Part shown: positions 16,211 to 25,160 of the stretch, piece after piece
Position numbering within the stretch: position 1 is the first letter of the stretch
Layout of the letters: every line of letters starts with the position of its first letter
NCBI GenBank assembly: GCA_900473045.1
Contig: UCKS01000003.1
Location: forward strand, 122,584 to 186,583
Origin: Hyphomicrobiales bacterium
GTDB lineage: Bacteria > Pseudomonadota > Alphaproteobacteria > Rhizobiales > Rhizobiaceae
Length of the DNA stretch: 64,000 bases
Direction of reading: 5' to 3'
The notes under the pieces: generated by a model
What the model was told of the DNA's origin: nothing
The model's database searches: none
What the model saw: the letters and a program-made list of their open reading frames with translations, nothing else
Translations under genes and position numbers: made by a program

Positions 16211-16801
16211 TTAGCCGGTCTCGCTCGCAGGACGGCAGCCGCTCCGCATCGGATCGAGGTCCTCGACGATCTCCGCCACGGTTGCGACTTTGGCAATTTT
16301 TCCGTTCATATAGTCCAATGAGACCCGGGCATGTTCTTCGTCATAGGAGCCGATGCATTCCTCTGCCAGAATCACACGAAAGTCGCGTTGGTATGCGTCG
16401 ATTGCGGCCATGCGAATACAGGCGTGTGTATTGACACCACACAGGACCAGCTCACCTGCTCCAAATCCGGTCAAAAGCCCTTCAAGCTCAGTCCTGAAGA
16501 ATGCGCTGTAACGTTTCTTGATGATTGTGGCATCGCTTGAAGCCCACTCAAGGCCCGCGTGGAGCTCGGCGCCCCTTGTTCCCTCAATAGCGATTTTGAT
16601 GTTGTTATCGCGCATCTCGGAAAATGCATCGCTGAGATCAGGTCGAAATTCTTGCCGCACCCATACAACCGGAAGCCTCCATTTTCTGAAAGCCGTTACC
16701 AGCGTGTTGGTATTCAGAATCAGGCGAGCAGCTTTGTCCGCGTCCCAACGGTCGAGATAGTCATTGATCAGGTCGATAATGATCAGACAGCGCTTGGTCA
16801 T
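16211..16801 (-). CDS. Cysteine hydrolase, isochorismatase family
   Basis: A 196-residue hydrolase with the Asp-Lys-Cys triad of the isochorismatase/nicotinamidase family: Asp in LIIIDLINDY, Lys in IIKKRYSAF, and Cys in CGVNTHACIR. These enzymes cleave amides or enol ethers of small molecules. It lies 20 bases after the MotB-like gene and may be transcribed with it, though a link in function is not evident. Confidence 0.88.
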   Translation of the reverse strand: MTKRCLIIIDLINDYLDRWDADKAARLILNTNTLVTAFRKWRLPVVWVRQEFRPDLSDAFSEMRDNNIKIAIEGTRGAELHAGLEWASSDATIIKKRYSAFFRTELEGLLTGFGAGELVLCGVNTHACIRMAAIDAYQRDFRVILAEECIGSYDEEHARVSLDYMNGKIAKVATVAEIVEDLDPMRSGCRPASETG

Positions 16802-16821
16802 TGTCTAATCCTATCAGTCGG

Positions 16822-17853
16822 TCACTTCTCGGTGAGCTTCAACTCGATCCGGCGGTTCTGCGAGCGCGCTTCCGGCGTGTCGCCCTCGGCAATCGGCTGG
16901 AACTCGCCAAAGCCGGCGGCCACCAGACGGTTGGCGGGAACGCCCTTGGAAATCAGGAATTTGACGACCGATGTCGCACGGGCGGACGAAAGCTCCCAAT
17001 TGTCGACATAGCGCCCGGTGCCCGACAGCGGCACATTGTCGGTATGACCATCGACACGCAGCACCCAGTTGATCTCGAAGGGAATTTCCTTGGCAAGATC
17101 AAGCAGTGCCGAAGCAAGCTTGCCCATCTCTTCCTGCCCTGCCGGGTTCAACTCGTTGCCGCCGGACGGAAACAGCACTTCCGACTGAAAGACGAAGCGG
17201 TCGCCGACGATGCGGATGTTTTCGCGATCGGAAAGGATTTCCCGCAGGCGGCCGAAGAAGTCGGAGCGATACCGGTTCAGTTCCTGCACGCGCTGCGCCA
17301 GCGCCACGTTCAGCCGGCGGCCGAGATCGGCGATTTTCGTCTGCGACGCCGTGTCCTTCGACTCGGACGCCTGCAGCGCACCCTCGATGGCAGCAATCTG
17401 GCTGCGCAGTGCGGCGATCTGCTGGTTGAGCAGATCGATCTGGTTCATGGCCCGGGTGCTCACCTGCTTTTCGGCGTCGAGCTTGCCGGTCAGGTCGCCG
17501 ATCTGCTGATTTGCGGTATCGGAGCTGCCGCTTCCCTGATCCAGCAGCGCCTGCAGCCGCGAGCGCTCTCCCTCCGATGTCGATAGCGACGCCTGGAGAT
17601 TGGCCAGTGAATCCTCAAGATCCTGCTTGCCACCCTTTTCCAGAGCCAGAAGCTGGGTCAGTTCGTTGATCTGGCTGTTCAGCCGGTTGAGCACATCATC
17701 CTTGCCGCTGATTTCGCGGCTGAGCAGAAACTGCCCGAGCACGAACACGCAGAGCAGGAACATGATGGAGAGCAGCAGTGTCGACAGGGCATCGACAAAG
17801 CCCGGCCAGTAATCGACGGTCCTCTGGCTGCGGCCCTTGCGCGCCAGTGCCAT
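16822..17853 (-). CDS. MotB-like/OmpA-domain peptidoglycan-binding membrane protein
   Basis: A 343-residue protein with one N-terminal membrane helix (about residues 22-46), a long coiled coil (about 50-190) and a C-terminal OmpA/MotB domain (about 220-343) carrying RVDGHTDNVPL and the NRRIEL end motif. The helix begins FVDALSTLLLSIMFLL and carries the membrane-edge Asp expected for a proton-channel partner. It overlaps the MotA-like gene by one base (TGATG). The pair resembles MotAB, TolQR or the ZorAB motor, but it is not next to flagellar genes or to other Zorya genes. It probably anchors an ion-driven complex to the cell wall. Confidence 0.85.
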   Translation of the reverse strand: MALARKGRSQRTVDYWPGFVDALSTLLLSIMFLLCVFVLGQFLLSREISGKDDVLNRLNSQINELTQLLALEKGGKQDLEDSLANLQASLSTSEGERSRLQALLDQGSGSSDTANQQIGDLTGKLDAEKQVSTRAMNQIDLLNQQIAALRSQIAAIEGALQASESKDTASQTKIADLGRRLNVALAQRVQELNRYRSDFFGRLREILSDRENIRIVGDRFVFQSEVLFPSGGNELNPAGQEEMGKLASALLDLAKEIPFEINWVLRVDGHTDNVPLSGTGRYVDNWELSSARATSVVKFLISKGVPANRLVAAGFGEFQPIAEGDTPEARSQNRRIELKLTEK

Positions 17854-18956
17854 CAGTCATTCCCTCCGGTGTCTTCCATGCGGGCAAGCTTGGGCGGGGT
17901 CCTGTCCGGATGCACCGGGATCTTGTCCGCCTGGCCGATGCGCGCCGAAAGCTTGTCGAGCGTCTTGCGCATCGACTTTGCTTCCTCCTGCTGCGCCTCG
18001 ATCCAGTCGCGCAACATCTGCTGTTCGCCGCGCATGTTCTTCACCAGCCCCTGAATGCCCTCGGCAAGACTTGCCATGGCGGCCGTGGTGCGCTGATTCA
18101 TACCGCCGTCCTGGTTGAGGCGCGCCAACTGTTCGGTCAATTGGCGCAACTCCTCGACGGGAGCCGTCTGCGGCTCGCCGGGCGCCGCTGTCCGGTCGGA
18201 ATTGACATCGGTCACCGACGACAGCCAGTTTTCAAGTTCGGTATAGAAGCGGTTTTGCGCGCGGCCGGCCTGAAGATCGAGGAAACCGAGGATCAGCGAT
18301 CCGGACAGGCCAAAAAGCGATGTCGAAAACGCCGTTCCCATGCCGGTCAAAGGTGCAGACAGGCCGGTTTTCAGTGCGGCAAGCACGTCCTCGGTGCTCC
18401 CCGTTCCAGCATCCAGAGACTGGATGACGGTGTTGATCGAGCCGATGGTGCCGAGCAGGCCCCAGAACGTACCGAGCAGACCGAGGAAGACCAGAAGGCC
18501 GATCAGGTATCGCGAGGTGTCGCGTGATTCGTCGAGACGAGTGGCAATCGAATCGAGAATGGAGCGCAGCGCCGTCGTCGAGATCGACATCGAATGGCGC
18601 TGACCGATCAGCGCCCGCATCGGTGCCAGAAGCACCGGGTCGCGCCCGACCTTCTCCGCACTGCCCGCGGCGCGGAAGGAATTGAACCAGCGAACTTCGG
18701 GCCGCAGGCTGAAAACGTGATTGAAGACCAGCAGGATACCGATCAGCAGAACGCCGAAAATCAAGCCATTCAGGCCGGGATTGCTGAGAAAAGCCGCCTG
18801 TGCCTGGCGAAACAGGATTGCCCCGAGAAAGCCGACGATGATCAGAAAGATCACCATGGTCCAGAAGAAGACCATCGGGCTCGACAGCTTGTTGGGATTA
18901 TACCCCTCGTTCAAACCTCCGCCGGCATCCCATCCCGACAGTTCCAATTTCGCCAT
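17853..18956 (-). CDS. MotA/TolQ/ExbB-like proton channel protein
   Basis: A 367-residue inner-membrane protein. Helices lie at about residues 28-50 and 63-80, and two further ones follow in the conserved channel part (IGLLVFLGLLGTFWGLLGTI, then GMGTAFSTSLFGLSGSL), which is the MotA/TolQ/ExbB signature. The C-terminal 100 or so residues are helical and hydrophilic. Start ATG at 18956 with a GGAG-like site upstream. It is the first gene of the unit with the OmpA-domain partner. Function beyond an ion-driven motor or stator is not known. Confidence 0.85.
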   Translation of the reverse strand: MAKLELSGWDAGGGLNEGYNPNKLSSPMVFFWTMVIFLIIVGFLGAILFRQAQAAFLSNPGLNGLIFGVLLIGILLVFNHVFSLRPEVRWFNSFRAAGSAEKVGRDPVLLAPMRALIGQRHSMSISTTALRSILDSIATRLDESRDTSRYLIGLLVFLGLLGTFWGLLGTIGSINTVIQSLDAGTGSTEDVLAALKTGLSAPLTGMGTAFSTSLFGLSGSLILGFLDLQAGRAQNRFYTELENWLSSVTDVNSDRTAAPGEPQTAPVEELRQLTEQLARLNQDGGMNQRTTAAMASLAEGIQGLVKNMRGEQQMLRDWIEAQQEEAKSMRKTLDKLSARIGQADKIPVHPDRTPPKLARMEDTGGND

Positions 18957-19113
18957 GGGGTTCTACTCTCCGGTTTGCCAGTGCTGCGGCCTTGCCTGCC
19001 AAACAGGTAGGGCGACGCTGGGCGGAGACTAGAGGAAGTTGCTGCCGAATTGAAGGGGAAACAACGGGCAACATCAACAGGATGAAACAGCCGCCCGTTC
19101 AGACCAGTTATGC

Positions 19114-19914
19114 TTACTTGCCGGGAATGGGGCGGTGCAGCACGTCATGCAGCGCCTTGCGGATATATTCGTTGCCCGCAACGATGGAGCCGTCGTCCAT
19201 CGGCTTGTTGCCGCCGTCAATATCGGCCACCCAGCCGCCAGCTTCGCGAATCAACAGAATACCGGCTGCCAGATCCCACGGCATCAGGCCGCGTTCCCAG
19301 AAACCGTCGAAACGTCCGGCGGCAACATAGGCGAGATCAAGCGAGGCAGAGCCCATGCGGCGAACGCCGGCAACTTCACCCATGACGTGGCGCAGTTCGA
19401 CCAGATAGGTGCCGTGATTGGCAACGCCCAGATGCGGCGTGCCGGTGCCGATAACGGCATCGGACAGGTTCTTGCGGGCGGCGACGCGCAGGCGGCGGTC
19501 GTTGAGGAAGGCTCCACCGCCACGTTCGGCGGTGTAGAGTTCGTCGGTTGCCGGATTGAGCATGACGGCGGCGACAACTTCGCCCTGACGCTCCAGCGCC
19601 ACCGAAATCGCAAAATGCGGAATGCCGTGCAGGAAGTTCGTGGTGCCGTCGAGCGGATCGACGATCCAGCGATGCGCGCCATCGGTGCCGATGACCTCTT
19701 CGCTTTCCTCGCCGAGGAAGCCATAGGTCGGGCGGGCCTTCATCAACTCTTCCCGGAGCAGTTTTTCCGCCTTGCGGTCGGCCTGCGAAACATAATCGCC
19801 GGGGCCTTTCAGCGAGACCTGCAGGTTCTGCACTTCGCCGAAATCGCGGGCCAGGGACTTGCCGGCCTTGAATGCGGCCTGAACCATGACATTGAGAAGA
19901 GCTGAGCGTGCCAT
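19114..19914 (-). CDS. suhB: Inositol-1-monophosphatase family protein SuhB
   Basis: A 266-residue Mg-dependent phosphatase. The metal-binding motifs are GEES (about residue 68), DPLDGTTNF (about 86-94) and PWDLAAG (about 213). SuhB hydrolyses inositol monophosphate and, in several bacteria, also affects rRNA antitermination. It follows efp on the same strand, separated by a terminator, and is itself followed by a 157-base gap in which I see nothing specific. Confidence 0.92.
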   Translation of the reverse strand: MARSALLNVMVQAAFKAGKSLARDFGEVQNLQVSLKGPGDYVSQADRKAEKLLREELMKARPTYGFLGEESEEVIGTDGAHRWIVDPLDGTTNFLHGIPHFAISVALERQGEVVAAVMLNPATDELYTAERGGGAFLNDRRLRVAARKNLSDAVIGTGTPHLGVANHGTYLVELRHVMGEVAGVRRMGSASLDLAYVAAGRFDGFWERGLMPWDLAAGILLIREAGGWVADIDGGNKPMDDGSIVAGNEYIRKALHDVLHRPIPGK

Positions 19915-19935
19915 TTTGGCTTTTCCTTCGAAACA

Positions 19936-19962
19936 GAAAAACCGGCCGCAGAAACGGCCGGA
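19936..19962 (-). terminator. Terminator between efp and suhB
   Basis: The stem CCGGCCG/CGGCCGG (19942-19948 and 19955-19961) is followed on the minus strand by a T-run. It lies between the efp stop and the suhB start, so suhB likely has its own promoter or depends on read-through. Confidence 0.75.
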
Positions 19963-19986
19963 GAAATTCAGATGTGCCGCTGCGGA

Positions 19987-20550
19987 TCAGTCCGCGCGGC
20001 GGAGATAGGTAATTTCATTGGTATCGACCAGGATACGCTCTCCAGTCGCGACGAACGGCGGAACCATGACGCGAACGCCATTTTCCATGATCGCCGGTTT
20101 GTAGGAGGACGCAGCCGTCTGTCCCTTCACCACCGGATCGGCTTCCGCGATCGTCAGAACCACCTGGTCCGGAAGCGAGATGCCGATCGGCTTCTCGTCG
20201 TAAAGCTTCACCGTCACCATCATGCCGTCCTGCAGGAAGGTGGCACGATCGCCGACGAAATCCTTCTGCAATTCCAGCTGTTCATAGCTCTCATTGTCCA
20301 TGAACACCAGCGCATCGCCCTGTTCATAAAGAAACTGGAAGTCTTTCAGTTCAAGACTGACCAGTTGAACGGTTTCCGACGAACGAAAACGCTCGTTCAG
20401 CTTGGTGCCATCGATCAGGTTCTTCAGTTCCACCTGATTGAAAGCGCCACCCTTGCCGGGCTTGACGGTATTGCACTTCACGGCAGCCCAAAGGCCACCA
20501 TTGTGCTCGACCACGCTGCCGGGGCGAATTTCATTGCCGTTGATTTTCAT
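19987..20550 (-). CDS. efp: Elongation factor P
   Basis: A 187-residue translation factor that relieves ribosome stalling at proline runs. The N-terminal KOW-like domain carries [15 protein letters not shown], with K33 at the position that is modified in many bacteria, followed by the two OB domains. I chose the ATG at 20550 ([11 protein letters not shown]), the usual family start, over an ATG three codons earlier. No lysyl-modification genes (epmA, epmB) are seen nearby. Confidence 0.95.
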   Translation of the reverse strand: MKINGNEIRPGSVVEHNGGLWAAVKCNTVKPGKGGAFNQVELKNLIDGTKLNERFRSSETVQLVSLELKDFQFLYEQGDALVFMDNESYEQLELQKDFVGDRATFLQDGMMVTVKLYDEKPIGISLPDQVVLTIAEADPVVKGQTAASSYKPAIMENGVRVMVPPFVATGERILVDTNEITYLRRAD

Positions 20551-20654
20551 GGGGAGCATTCCCTAAAGAACTCGGAGCCGCCCCTACGGCCGCCAATCCG
20601 GCGCTTCAAGACCACAAAACCCCCGAAAGTTCAAGTCTTGCCGCAGAAACTCGG

Positions 20655-21857
20655 TCAGGACGAGCGGTATTTGTTGGCGGCACTCAACGCCGCCTTCTGC
20701 TGTTCATCCGTCAGCCCCAGATAGAAATCCTCGAGAGCCGCGTCCTTCAGCCCGGCCCGGCGCGACAATACATACCATTTTGCCGCCTCGATCGGATCGG
20801 GGCGCGTACCGATCGCATTGACATAGAGATGCGAGAGCTTGTTCTGCGCCACGACATTACCGCCTCCGGCGGCCCGCGACATCCACTTGAAGCCTTCCTC
20901 GAGATTGCGGTCGCCACCGATGCCGTCGACCATCCAGATGGCAAGATCCAGCTGGGCCGTATCGAACCCGGCCTTCGCAGCCCTGAGCAACCAGTCGCGC
21001 GCCGTCGCCCGCTTGTTGTCGTCGATGCCATCGACATTCAGATAGATCTGCGACAAGGCATATTGCGCATCGGCAATGCCCTGCTCGGCCGACTTCTCGT
21101 AATAGGGCAGCGCTGCCTTCAAGCCTTTTTCACCGGGCATGTCGGCGACCAGCAGTTGACCGTAATTGAACTGCGCAGAAGAATTGCCGAGATCGGCAGC
21201 CTTCTTCATCAGCTCTTCCGATCTCTTTTTGTCGCGGGTAACATCACGGCCTTCCATCAACAGCAGCGCGTACTTGAACATCGCCGCCGGATCGCCGGAA
21301 TTGGCCGCCTGGCCATACCAGAATGCCGCGTCCTTCTTGTTGCGCGCAACACCGAGCCCCTGCGAAAAGATTTCCGCCACCAGCGTCTGCGCCGCCGCAT
21401 CGCCAAGCTGGGCACGTGGCAAGGCCATTTCCATCGCCGTCAGATAATAGCCCCGCTGAAACGCACCATAGGCATCGTCAGCCTTGCCCTCGAACGGCTT
21501 TTCCTGCGGCAGGGCCGGCAGCTCAGCGCCCATGCGCTCCAGAACGTTGACGCCGGTCGATGGCTCAAGCTTTTTCGCATCGGCCTTCCGAGCCTCGTCA
21601 TCGGCCTTCTTGGCATCCTCGGGAGACTGCAAGGGCGGGAGTTCGCCCTCCGGCAGCGCGGCGCCATTGAACGGCGTGATACGGCCGCGTTTGGCAACCA
21701 CCCCCTCGTCGTTTTCGTCCTGCACGGCAGGCGGCACCACGTCATTGACGCCAGGCAGCGCATCGTCGGCGCGAAGACCCGACGGCACAGCCAGAAGGGC
21801 AGCTCCGAGCAAAAGCAGAGGAATTCGGCGAAGCGATGGAGAGGGACGGATCAACAT
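20655..21857 (-). CDS. Sel1-repeat (TPR-like) exported protein
   Basis: A 400-residue protein with a signal peptide (cleavage near LRADD, about residue 30), a charged Lys/Asp/Glu-rich linker (about 65-110) and about six Sel1-like repeats (about 125-390) of the form AAFWYGQAANSGDPAAMFKY. Sel1 repeats form helical scaffolds for protein contacts, often in exopolysaccharide or cell-envelope control in rhizobia. It starts 9 bases after the ThiE-like gene stop, so the two are probably one transcript. Confidence 0.85.
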   Translation of the reverse strand: MLIRPSPSLRRIPLLLLGAALLAVPSGLRADDALPGVNDVVPPAVQDENDEGVVAKRGRITPFNGAALPEGELPPLQSPEDAKKADDEARKADAKKLEPSTGVNVLERMGAELPALPQEKPFEGKADDAYGAFQRGYYLTAMEMALPRAQLGDAAAQTLVAEIFSQGLGVARNKKDAAFWYGQAANSGDPAAMFKYALLLMEGRDVTRDKKRSEELMKKAADLGNSSAQFNYGQLLVADMPGEKGLKAALPYYEKSAEQGIADAQYALSQIYLNVDGIDDNKRATARDWLLRAAKAGFDTAQLDLAIWMVDGIGGDRNLEEGFKWMSRAAGGGNVVAQNKLSHLYVNAIGTRPDPIEAAKWYVLSRRAGLKDAALEDFYLGLTDEQQKAALSAANKYRSS

Positions 21858-21866
21858 GCGAATGTC

Positions 21867-22520
21867 TTAAGCTTCAAACCGTGGCGCTTTTTCGTCAAGA
21901 AGTGCATTGACGCTTGCAACGATGGCCGGTGCCTGTTCCGGTTCTGCAAACACAGCCAGCCGCAACGCGACGAACTCGGCTCCGCTCTCGGCGACAGCAA
22001 GCACCGATTCCGGATCCGTTCCTCCCATGACGATGCAGGGGATTTCGATCATCGAGGCCCACCATTCGGCCAGCGCCACATTCTTCGGATGCGCTTCCGG
22101 CTTGATATCGCCATCGACCTTGCCGAAAAACACATAGTCCGGGCGGACTTCGCCCATTTCCAGCGCATGGTGACGGTCGGTGGCATTGCCGCCGCCGACG
22201 ATGAGCTTGGGCGAGAATTTTTCCATCGCTTCGGCCAGTTCCGCCGCATTGCCGGCCACATGCAGGCCATCGGCCTTGACCCTGCCTGCAACGCGCGTAT
22301 CGCCTGCGACCAATGCTGCGGCACCCGCCTCCTGGATCAGCGGCACCAGCGCTTCGGCGTGTTTCTGGAAGGCCTGATCGTCCAGGCCGTATTGCGGTAC
22401 GATCACCGAGGCCACGTCGCCGCCACGCAGCGCGCCGCTCAGGATTTGCACACGGCTGTCAACATCGGTGATGTCCGGCACGATGAGGACGAGGCGGCAG
22501 CGATTGTCTGTATTGCTCAT
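21867..22520 (-). CDS. Thiamine-phosphate-synthase-like (ThiE/TenI fold) protein, atypical
   Basis: A 217-residue TIM-barrel protein of the ThiE/TenI family. The beta-strand pattern and DGLHVAG, DYVFFGKV and CIVMGGTDPESV elements are there. However, the usual diphosphate-binding QxREK strand is replaced by ASVIVPQYGL and the loop normally reading like GPIFPT is FFGKVDGD, so the catalytic pocket differs from ThiE. Whether it makes thiamine phosphate is doubtful. No other thiamine genes are nearby; the next gene is the Sel1-repeat protein. Confidence 0.72.
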   Translation of the reverse strand: MSNTDNRCRLVLIVPDITDVDSRVQILSGALRGGDVASVIVPQYGLDDQAFQKHAEALVPLIQEAGAAALVAGDTRVAGRVKADGLHVAGNAAELAEAMEKFSPKLIVGGGNATDRHHALEMGEVRPDYVFFGKVDGDIKPEAHPKNVALAEWWASMIEIPCIVMGGTDPESVLAVAESGAEFVALRLAVFAEPEQAPAIVASVNALLDEKAPRFEA

Positions 22521-22623
22521 AATGTCTCTGTTCCCGGTGAAATGCGCGGCCGCGCAGCACCCCTACTCGATTTCGATCTGCAAAAGCGATAGACCCTAGC
22601 GGCAAAAGGATCAACCGATACCC

Positions 22624-23394
22624 ATGCTTCCTGATTTTCAATTCTATGCCATCGCCATTCCTGCAGTTCTGCTTGTCGGCTTCAGCAAGGGCGGCATGGG
22701 AGAAGCATTATCGCTGATGGGCGTGCCGCTTCTCTCGCTGGCCGTTTCGCCGGTACAGGCAGCAGCCCTTCTTTTACCGATCCTGATTGCCATGGATCTG
22801 GTGGCGCTCTGGACATGGCGAAAGCATGGCGACAGGACGACGCTCAAGATCCTCTTGCCCGGCGCCATCATCGGCATTGTCATCGGCTGGGCCACGGCAG
22901 CCTACGTACCACGCGACGCGCTCAGGCTGATCATCGGGGCGATCACCGTTCTGTTCGTCCTGCGTTATGTCTACAATCTCTGGCGGGCGCGGCAAGGCAT
23001 CATCACCCCCGCCAAGCCGCAAAGGCCGGTCCAGGCGACCTTCTTCGGCGGTCTCGCCGGTTATGGCAGCTTCGTTGCCCATGCGGGCGGGCCACCGTTC
23101 CAGATCTACACCCTGCCGCTGAAATTGCCGCCGCGCGAATATACCGGCACGATCGTCAAGTTCTTCGCCATCCTCAACGCCGTCAAGCTCATCCCCTACT
23201 TCGCACTCGGGCAACTGGATCTCAGCAATCTCACGACGTCGCTGACGCTATTTCCGCTGGCGATGCTGGCGACTATGGCAGGCGCCTGGGTGGTCCGCCG
23301 CATGCAGCCGCAGGTGTTTTACCCGTTCATGTATACGATGGCGTTTCTGGCCGGCTCGAAGCTGGTCTATGACGGAATTATTGCGCTGACTTAG
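22624..23394 (+). CDS. TauE/SafE family membrane exporter
   Basis: A 256-residue protein with about eight membrane helices in two similar halves. The family hallmarks are VLLVGFSKGGMGEA near the N-terminus and GSFVAHAGGPPFQIY at the start of the second half. TauE/SafE proteins are proposed to export sulfite, sulfoacetate or other organosulfur anions, but the substrate here is unknown. It is divergent from the ThiE-like gene across about 100 bases. Confidence 0.88.
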   Translation: MLPDFQFYAIAIPAVLLVGFSKGGMGEALSLMGVPLLSLAVSPVQAAALLLPILIAMDLVALWTWRKHGDRTTLKILLPGAIIGIVIGWATAAYVPRDALRLIIGAITVLFVLRYVYNLWRARQGIITPAKPQRPVQATFFGGLAGYGSFVAHAGGPPFQIYTLPLKLPPREYTGTIVKFFAILNAVKLIPYFALGQLDLSNLTTSLTLFPLAMLATMAGAWVVRRMQPQVFYPFMYTMAFLAGSKLVYDGIIALT

Positions 23395-23537
23395 TCAGCC
23401 AGCGCGAAGACCGGCGGGAACTGCAGGCCGGCCGTAAAAATGTGTCTGAGCCAAACCCGCATTCAACATGGTGAGTTTCCTATACCGCACTGCACAATTT
23501 ACTTGCCGGGAGCCTCTATTTCTCTTAGCTTTTGCGC

Positions 23538-23798
23538 ATGTCACACGCTGATCCCTTCGATGCGATCTCGGACCCGAACCGGCGGTATCTGCTGGAGGAA
23601 TTGCGGCGTGCGCCGCGCACGGTGAATGAACTGGCGAAAGGATTGCCAATCAGCCGCCCTGCCGTGTCGCAGCATCTGAAAGCATTGCTGGATTCAAATC
23701 TTGTATCCGTGTCGGCCAGCGGCACGAAACGGATCTACGCCATCAACAAGCCGGGCTTTGACCGGGTCAACCTCTGGCTGGATCAGTTCTGGTCGTAA
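23538..23798 (+). CDS. ArsR-like winged-helix regulator (86 aa)
   Basis: A short winged-helix protein with the recognition helix region GLPISRPAVSQHLKALLDS and the wing SVSASGTKRIYAI. It belongs to the ArsR subgroup that is usually coupled to an SRPBCC gene, but no such partner follows: the 195 bases after it hold no gene I can support. I chose the ATG at 23538; a TTG two codons earlier is possible. Confidence 0.8.
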   Translation: MSHADPFDAISDPNRRYLLEELRRAPRTVNELAKGLPISRPAVSQHLKALLDSNLVSVSASGTKRIYAINKPGFDRVNLWLDQFWS

Positions 23799-23993
23799 GG
23801 AGTTGAGGCCGCCAAGGGCCAGTCATCGGGAAACTCAATACTTGCGGGCTTTTGGCGAACGTCATGTCCGCACAAACCAAGTCCACGTATCGACAGCGCT
23901 TGAAACCGGCCTTCAAAATTCGTTTTGGCTTTCCGGTGGTCAATGTATGCGCTGGAACACAAGTCTCCCGATGAATGTGATTGCTTTCTGTAA

Positions 23994-24167
23994 TCAGTGA
24001 GTTGAAGAACGAATCTTCTCAATTTCGTCCCTCAAGCGCAGCTTCCGACGCTTGATGTCAGCAATATGCTGATCCTGGACAGACGGCTGGGTCAGCGCCG
24101 AATGGAGCTCCTGCTCCAAGACACCATGTTTTTTCTCAAGCGTTGCAAGATGAGCCTCAATGGTCAT
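23994..24167 (-). CDS. DUF465 (YdcH-like) small coiled-coil protein
   Basis: A 57-residue protein, MTIEAHLATLEKKHGVLEQE and onward, ending in the typical RRKLRLRDEIEKI. This is the DUF465/YdcH pattern of two short amphipathic helices. The role is unknown. The ATG at 24167 has a GGGA-type site upstream; an earlier in-frame codon at 24221 would add residues unlike the family. It is divergent from a second DUF465 gene. Confidence 0.82.
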   Translation of the reverse strand: MTIEAHLATLEKKHGVLEQELHSALTQPSVQDQHIADIKRRKLRLRDEIEKIRSSTH

Positions 24168-24377
24168 GTGGCAGTCCCTTCCTTTTGCTTGCACCCGATC
24201 AGTAAGCGCCGGGTGTTCCACGTATCAACCGAGATAGTGTGCCATGCTATTTTTCATTTGTCGAAGGCGAAATCGTGGCGAAGGATAACTTCCCGTTACC
24301 AACAATTCTGTGCTAGAGGACGCTCGATTCATGCGGATAGCAGACTATCTGCTGCCGGCGCTGACGGGGAACATTGC

Positions 24378-24581
24378 ATGCCAGATCAGGATCAGGCCGA
24401 ACTCAGGCTGAGCGTAGCGCGGCTAAGGCAGGAACATGAAGACTATGATGTTGCGATCAACGCCATGATCCAGACGGGCTGCGACGCCCTTCGCATCCAG
24501 CGGATGAAGAAGAAGAAACTGGTCATCAAGGACAAGATCACCAAGATCGAAGACATGATCATTCCCGATATCATCGCCTGA
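24378..24581 (+). CDS. DUF465 (YdcH-like) small protein, second copy
   Basis: A 67-residue protein starting MPDQDQAELRLSVARLRQEH and ending with the DUF465 motif RMKKKKLVIKDKITKIEDMI. It lies 78 bases before purE on the same strand. The divergent arrangement with the other DUF465 gene across 210 bases is likely an old duplication. Function unknown. Confidence 0.82.
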   Translation: MPDQDQAELRLSVARLRQEHEDYDVAINAMIQTGCDALRIQRMKKKKLVIKDKITKIEDMIIPDIIA

Positions 24582-24659
24582 AGCCTTGCGTGTCCGGCAA
24601 GGACACGCTGCGAACGCCCGGCCGGAGCTTCGGCCTCGTAACAAAGCGGAACGAACAAC

Positions 24660-25160
24660 GTGACGAAAGCAGCAACCCCGCCCGTCGCCATCATCATGGG
24701 TAGCCAGTCCGACTGGGAAACCATGAAGAATGCAGCCGACACGCTCGACGCCCTCGACATCGCCTATGATGCCCGCATCGTTTCGGCACACCGCACGGTC
24801 GACAGGCTGATCAATTTTGCCAGAGGCGCGCGCGACGAGGGCTTCAAGGTGATCATCGCCGGCGCCGGCGGTGCGGCCCACCTGCCCGGCATGACGGCGG
24901 CGATGACGCCGCTTCCTGTTTTCGGCGTTCCCGTTCAGTCCAAGGCGCTCTCCGGCCAGGACAGCCTGTTGTCCATCGTTCAGATGCCGGCCGGCATCCC
25001 CGTTGGAACCTTGGCCATCGGCCGCGCCGGCGCCATCAATGCGGCCCTTCTGGCTGCGGCCGTCCTGGCACTCAGCGATCCCGATCTGGCCGACCGGCTC
25101 GATGACTGGCGCGAACAGCAAAGCGCTGCCGTTGCCGAATATCCCGTGGATCAGGCATGA
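24660..25160 (+). CDS. purE: 5-(carboxyamino)imidazole ribonucleotide mutase
   Basis: A 166-residue enzyme of purine synthesis that turns N5-CAIR into CAIR. The class I PurE motifs are present: [18 protein letters not shown], and the glycine-rich [12 protein letters not shown], with [19 protein letters not shown]. The start is GTG at 24660. It overlaps purK by four bases, so the two subpathway enzymes are co-translated. Confidence 0.95.
   Translation: MTKAATPPVAIIMGSQSDWETMKNAADTLDALDIAYDARIVSAHRTVDRLINFARGARDEGFKVIIAGAGGAAHLPGMTAAMTPLPVFGVPVQSKALSGQDSLLSIVQMPAGIPVGTLAIGRAGAINAALLAAAVLALSDPDLADRLDDWREQQSAAVAEYPVDQA

Noticed and set aside
16822-18956. A complete Zorya defence system
   Set aside because: Only the motor-like pair is present; helicase or nuclease partners are missing, and the neighbours are an isochorismatase-like gene and suhB.
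19915-19986. A suhB-type small RNA beside suhB
   Set aside because: The gap holds only the efp terminator and the suhB ribosome binding region; nothing resembles a separate conserved RNA.
23799-23993. Remnant of an SRPBCC gene after the short ArsR regulator
   Set aside because: Translation in all forward frames gave no stretch resembling the SRPBCC fold.
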